Below are positions 13,139 through 13,498 of a stretch of 13,498 bases of DNA, in pieces. A model generated the notes under the pieces. It was given only the letters and a program-made list of their open reading frames with translations, was not told the DNA's origin and made no database searches. The translations under genes and the position numbers were made by a program. The stretch is from JAIBJP01 sp035639875 (GTDB lineage: Bacteria > Actinomycetota > Thermoleophilia > Gaiellales > Gaiellaceae), in NCBI GenBank assembly GCA_035639875.1, contig DASQXE010000172.1, positions 1 through 13,498 on the forward strand, in the 5' to 3' direction. The number at the start of each line of letters is the position of its first letter. The stretch's first letter is position 1.

Positions 13139-13498
13139 CTATCCTAGCCCGCCGCGGCCTTCGTCGTCTAGTGGACCGAGGACGGCGTCGATTGTGTCCG
13201 GCTCGAAGCCGCGCCGCGCGAGGTACGCCCACGCCTTCTTCGTGTCCCCGAACCGGGGCACCAGGAGCAAAGCCCGCTCGGCCTCGGGCGCGAGCGCCTC
13301 GACCGCGGTTCGAGCTTCTGTCTCCGCGATCCCTTCCTCCTCCAGCCTCGCCGTAATCGCAGCGTTGCCCCAGCCGCGCTCGGCCAGCGAGGCCGCGCGG
13401 TGTCGGGCGAGCCGCGCGTCGTCGAGCGCACCCGCGTCGGTGAGCGCTGCGAGGGCGCGCGAACGCGGCTCCCGAACCACGCGCGCGTGCTCGAGGCG
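13139..13498 (-). CDS. recX: RecA regulatory protein RecX, N-terminus beyond the right edge
   Basis: RecX binds the RecA filament and usually inhibits recombinase activity. The 119 visible residues show the helical repeats of the family: an ALTDAGALDDARLARHRA segment, LAERGWGNAAITARLEEEGI, and a final KKAWAYLARRGFEPDTIDAVL. The frame is open through position 13498 with Arg as the first visible residue, so the start lies outside. A GTG at 13480 is in frame but would delete the first helices. The C-terminus is short after the last repeat and ends GRGGLG. In actinobacteria recX normally follows recA, so recA is expected just beyond the right edge. The sequence is a divergent RecX, hence less than full confidence. 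Confidence 0.85.
   Translation of the reverse strand, partial: RLEHARVVREPRSRALAALTDAGALDDARLARHRAASLAERGWGNAAITARLEEEGIAETEARTAVEALAPEAERALLLVPRFGDTKKAWAYLARRGFEPDTIDAVLGPLDDEGRGGLG

Noticed and set aside
1..13498. tRNA, rRNA, insertion sequence, phage or defence genes
   Set aside because: No cloverleaf-like segment, transposase motif, terminal inverted repeats or defence-type domain was seen on either strand.

Overview
The window is high-GC DNA with strong third-position G/C bias. It carries the actinobacterial recX - miaB - miaA - dapF - hflX gene order, together with RNase Y (rny), a DapL-type aminotransferase and a MurT/GatD pair. This combination suggests a deep-branching actinobacterium, most likely of the Thermoleophilia (Gaiella/Solirubrobacter-like). 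The taxon is an inference from gene content; no rRNA gene is present to confirm it.

Layout. Positions 1-1690 (minus) hold most of a secreted subtilisin-family (S8) protease whose C-terminus runs off the left edge into a Trp-containing pentapeptide repeat. A palindrome-rich divergent control region (1691-1771) separates it from murT-gatD (plus, 1772-3882), which ends in a hairpin terminator. Everything from 3914 to the right edge is on the minus strand. In order of transcription this is: recX (partial, right edge), a probable terminator, rny, miaB, miaA, a small damaged secreted-protein gene, a strong terminator, then dapF, dapL, hflX, dut and a Nudix hydrolase gene that converges on gatD.

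How the genes work together. MurT/GatD amidates the D-glutamate of lipid II, and DapL/DapF supply diaminopimelate, so both ends of the window serve peptidoglycan precursor chemistry. MiaA/MiaB make ms2i6A37 in tRNA, HflX is a ribosome-associated GTPase, RNase Y starts mRNA decay, Dut and the Nudix enzyme clean or hydrolyse nucleotides, and RecX modulates RecA. Most junctions are 1-7 nt gaps or 4-nt ATGA/GTGA overlaps, which indicates translational coupling.

The main unusual points are these. (1) Three genes (murT, hflX, dapF) share a -10-like hexamer exactly 6 nt before a GTG start, which points to leaderless mRNAs. (2) DapF has Ser in place of its first catalytic Cys. (3) The protease has duplicated SALWGK motifs before its signal peptide and xxASW pentapeptides at its C-terminus. 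(4) The protease start region has a hairpin between its Shine-Dalgarno and ATG, and paired palindromes. (5) The secreted-protein gene between miaA and dapF looks frameshifted. No insertion sequence, CRISPR array, tRNA or phage gene was found; apart from the features above this is ordinary chromosomal backbone.
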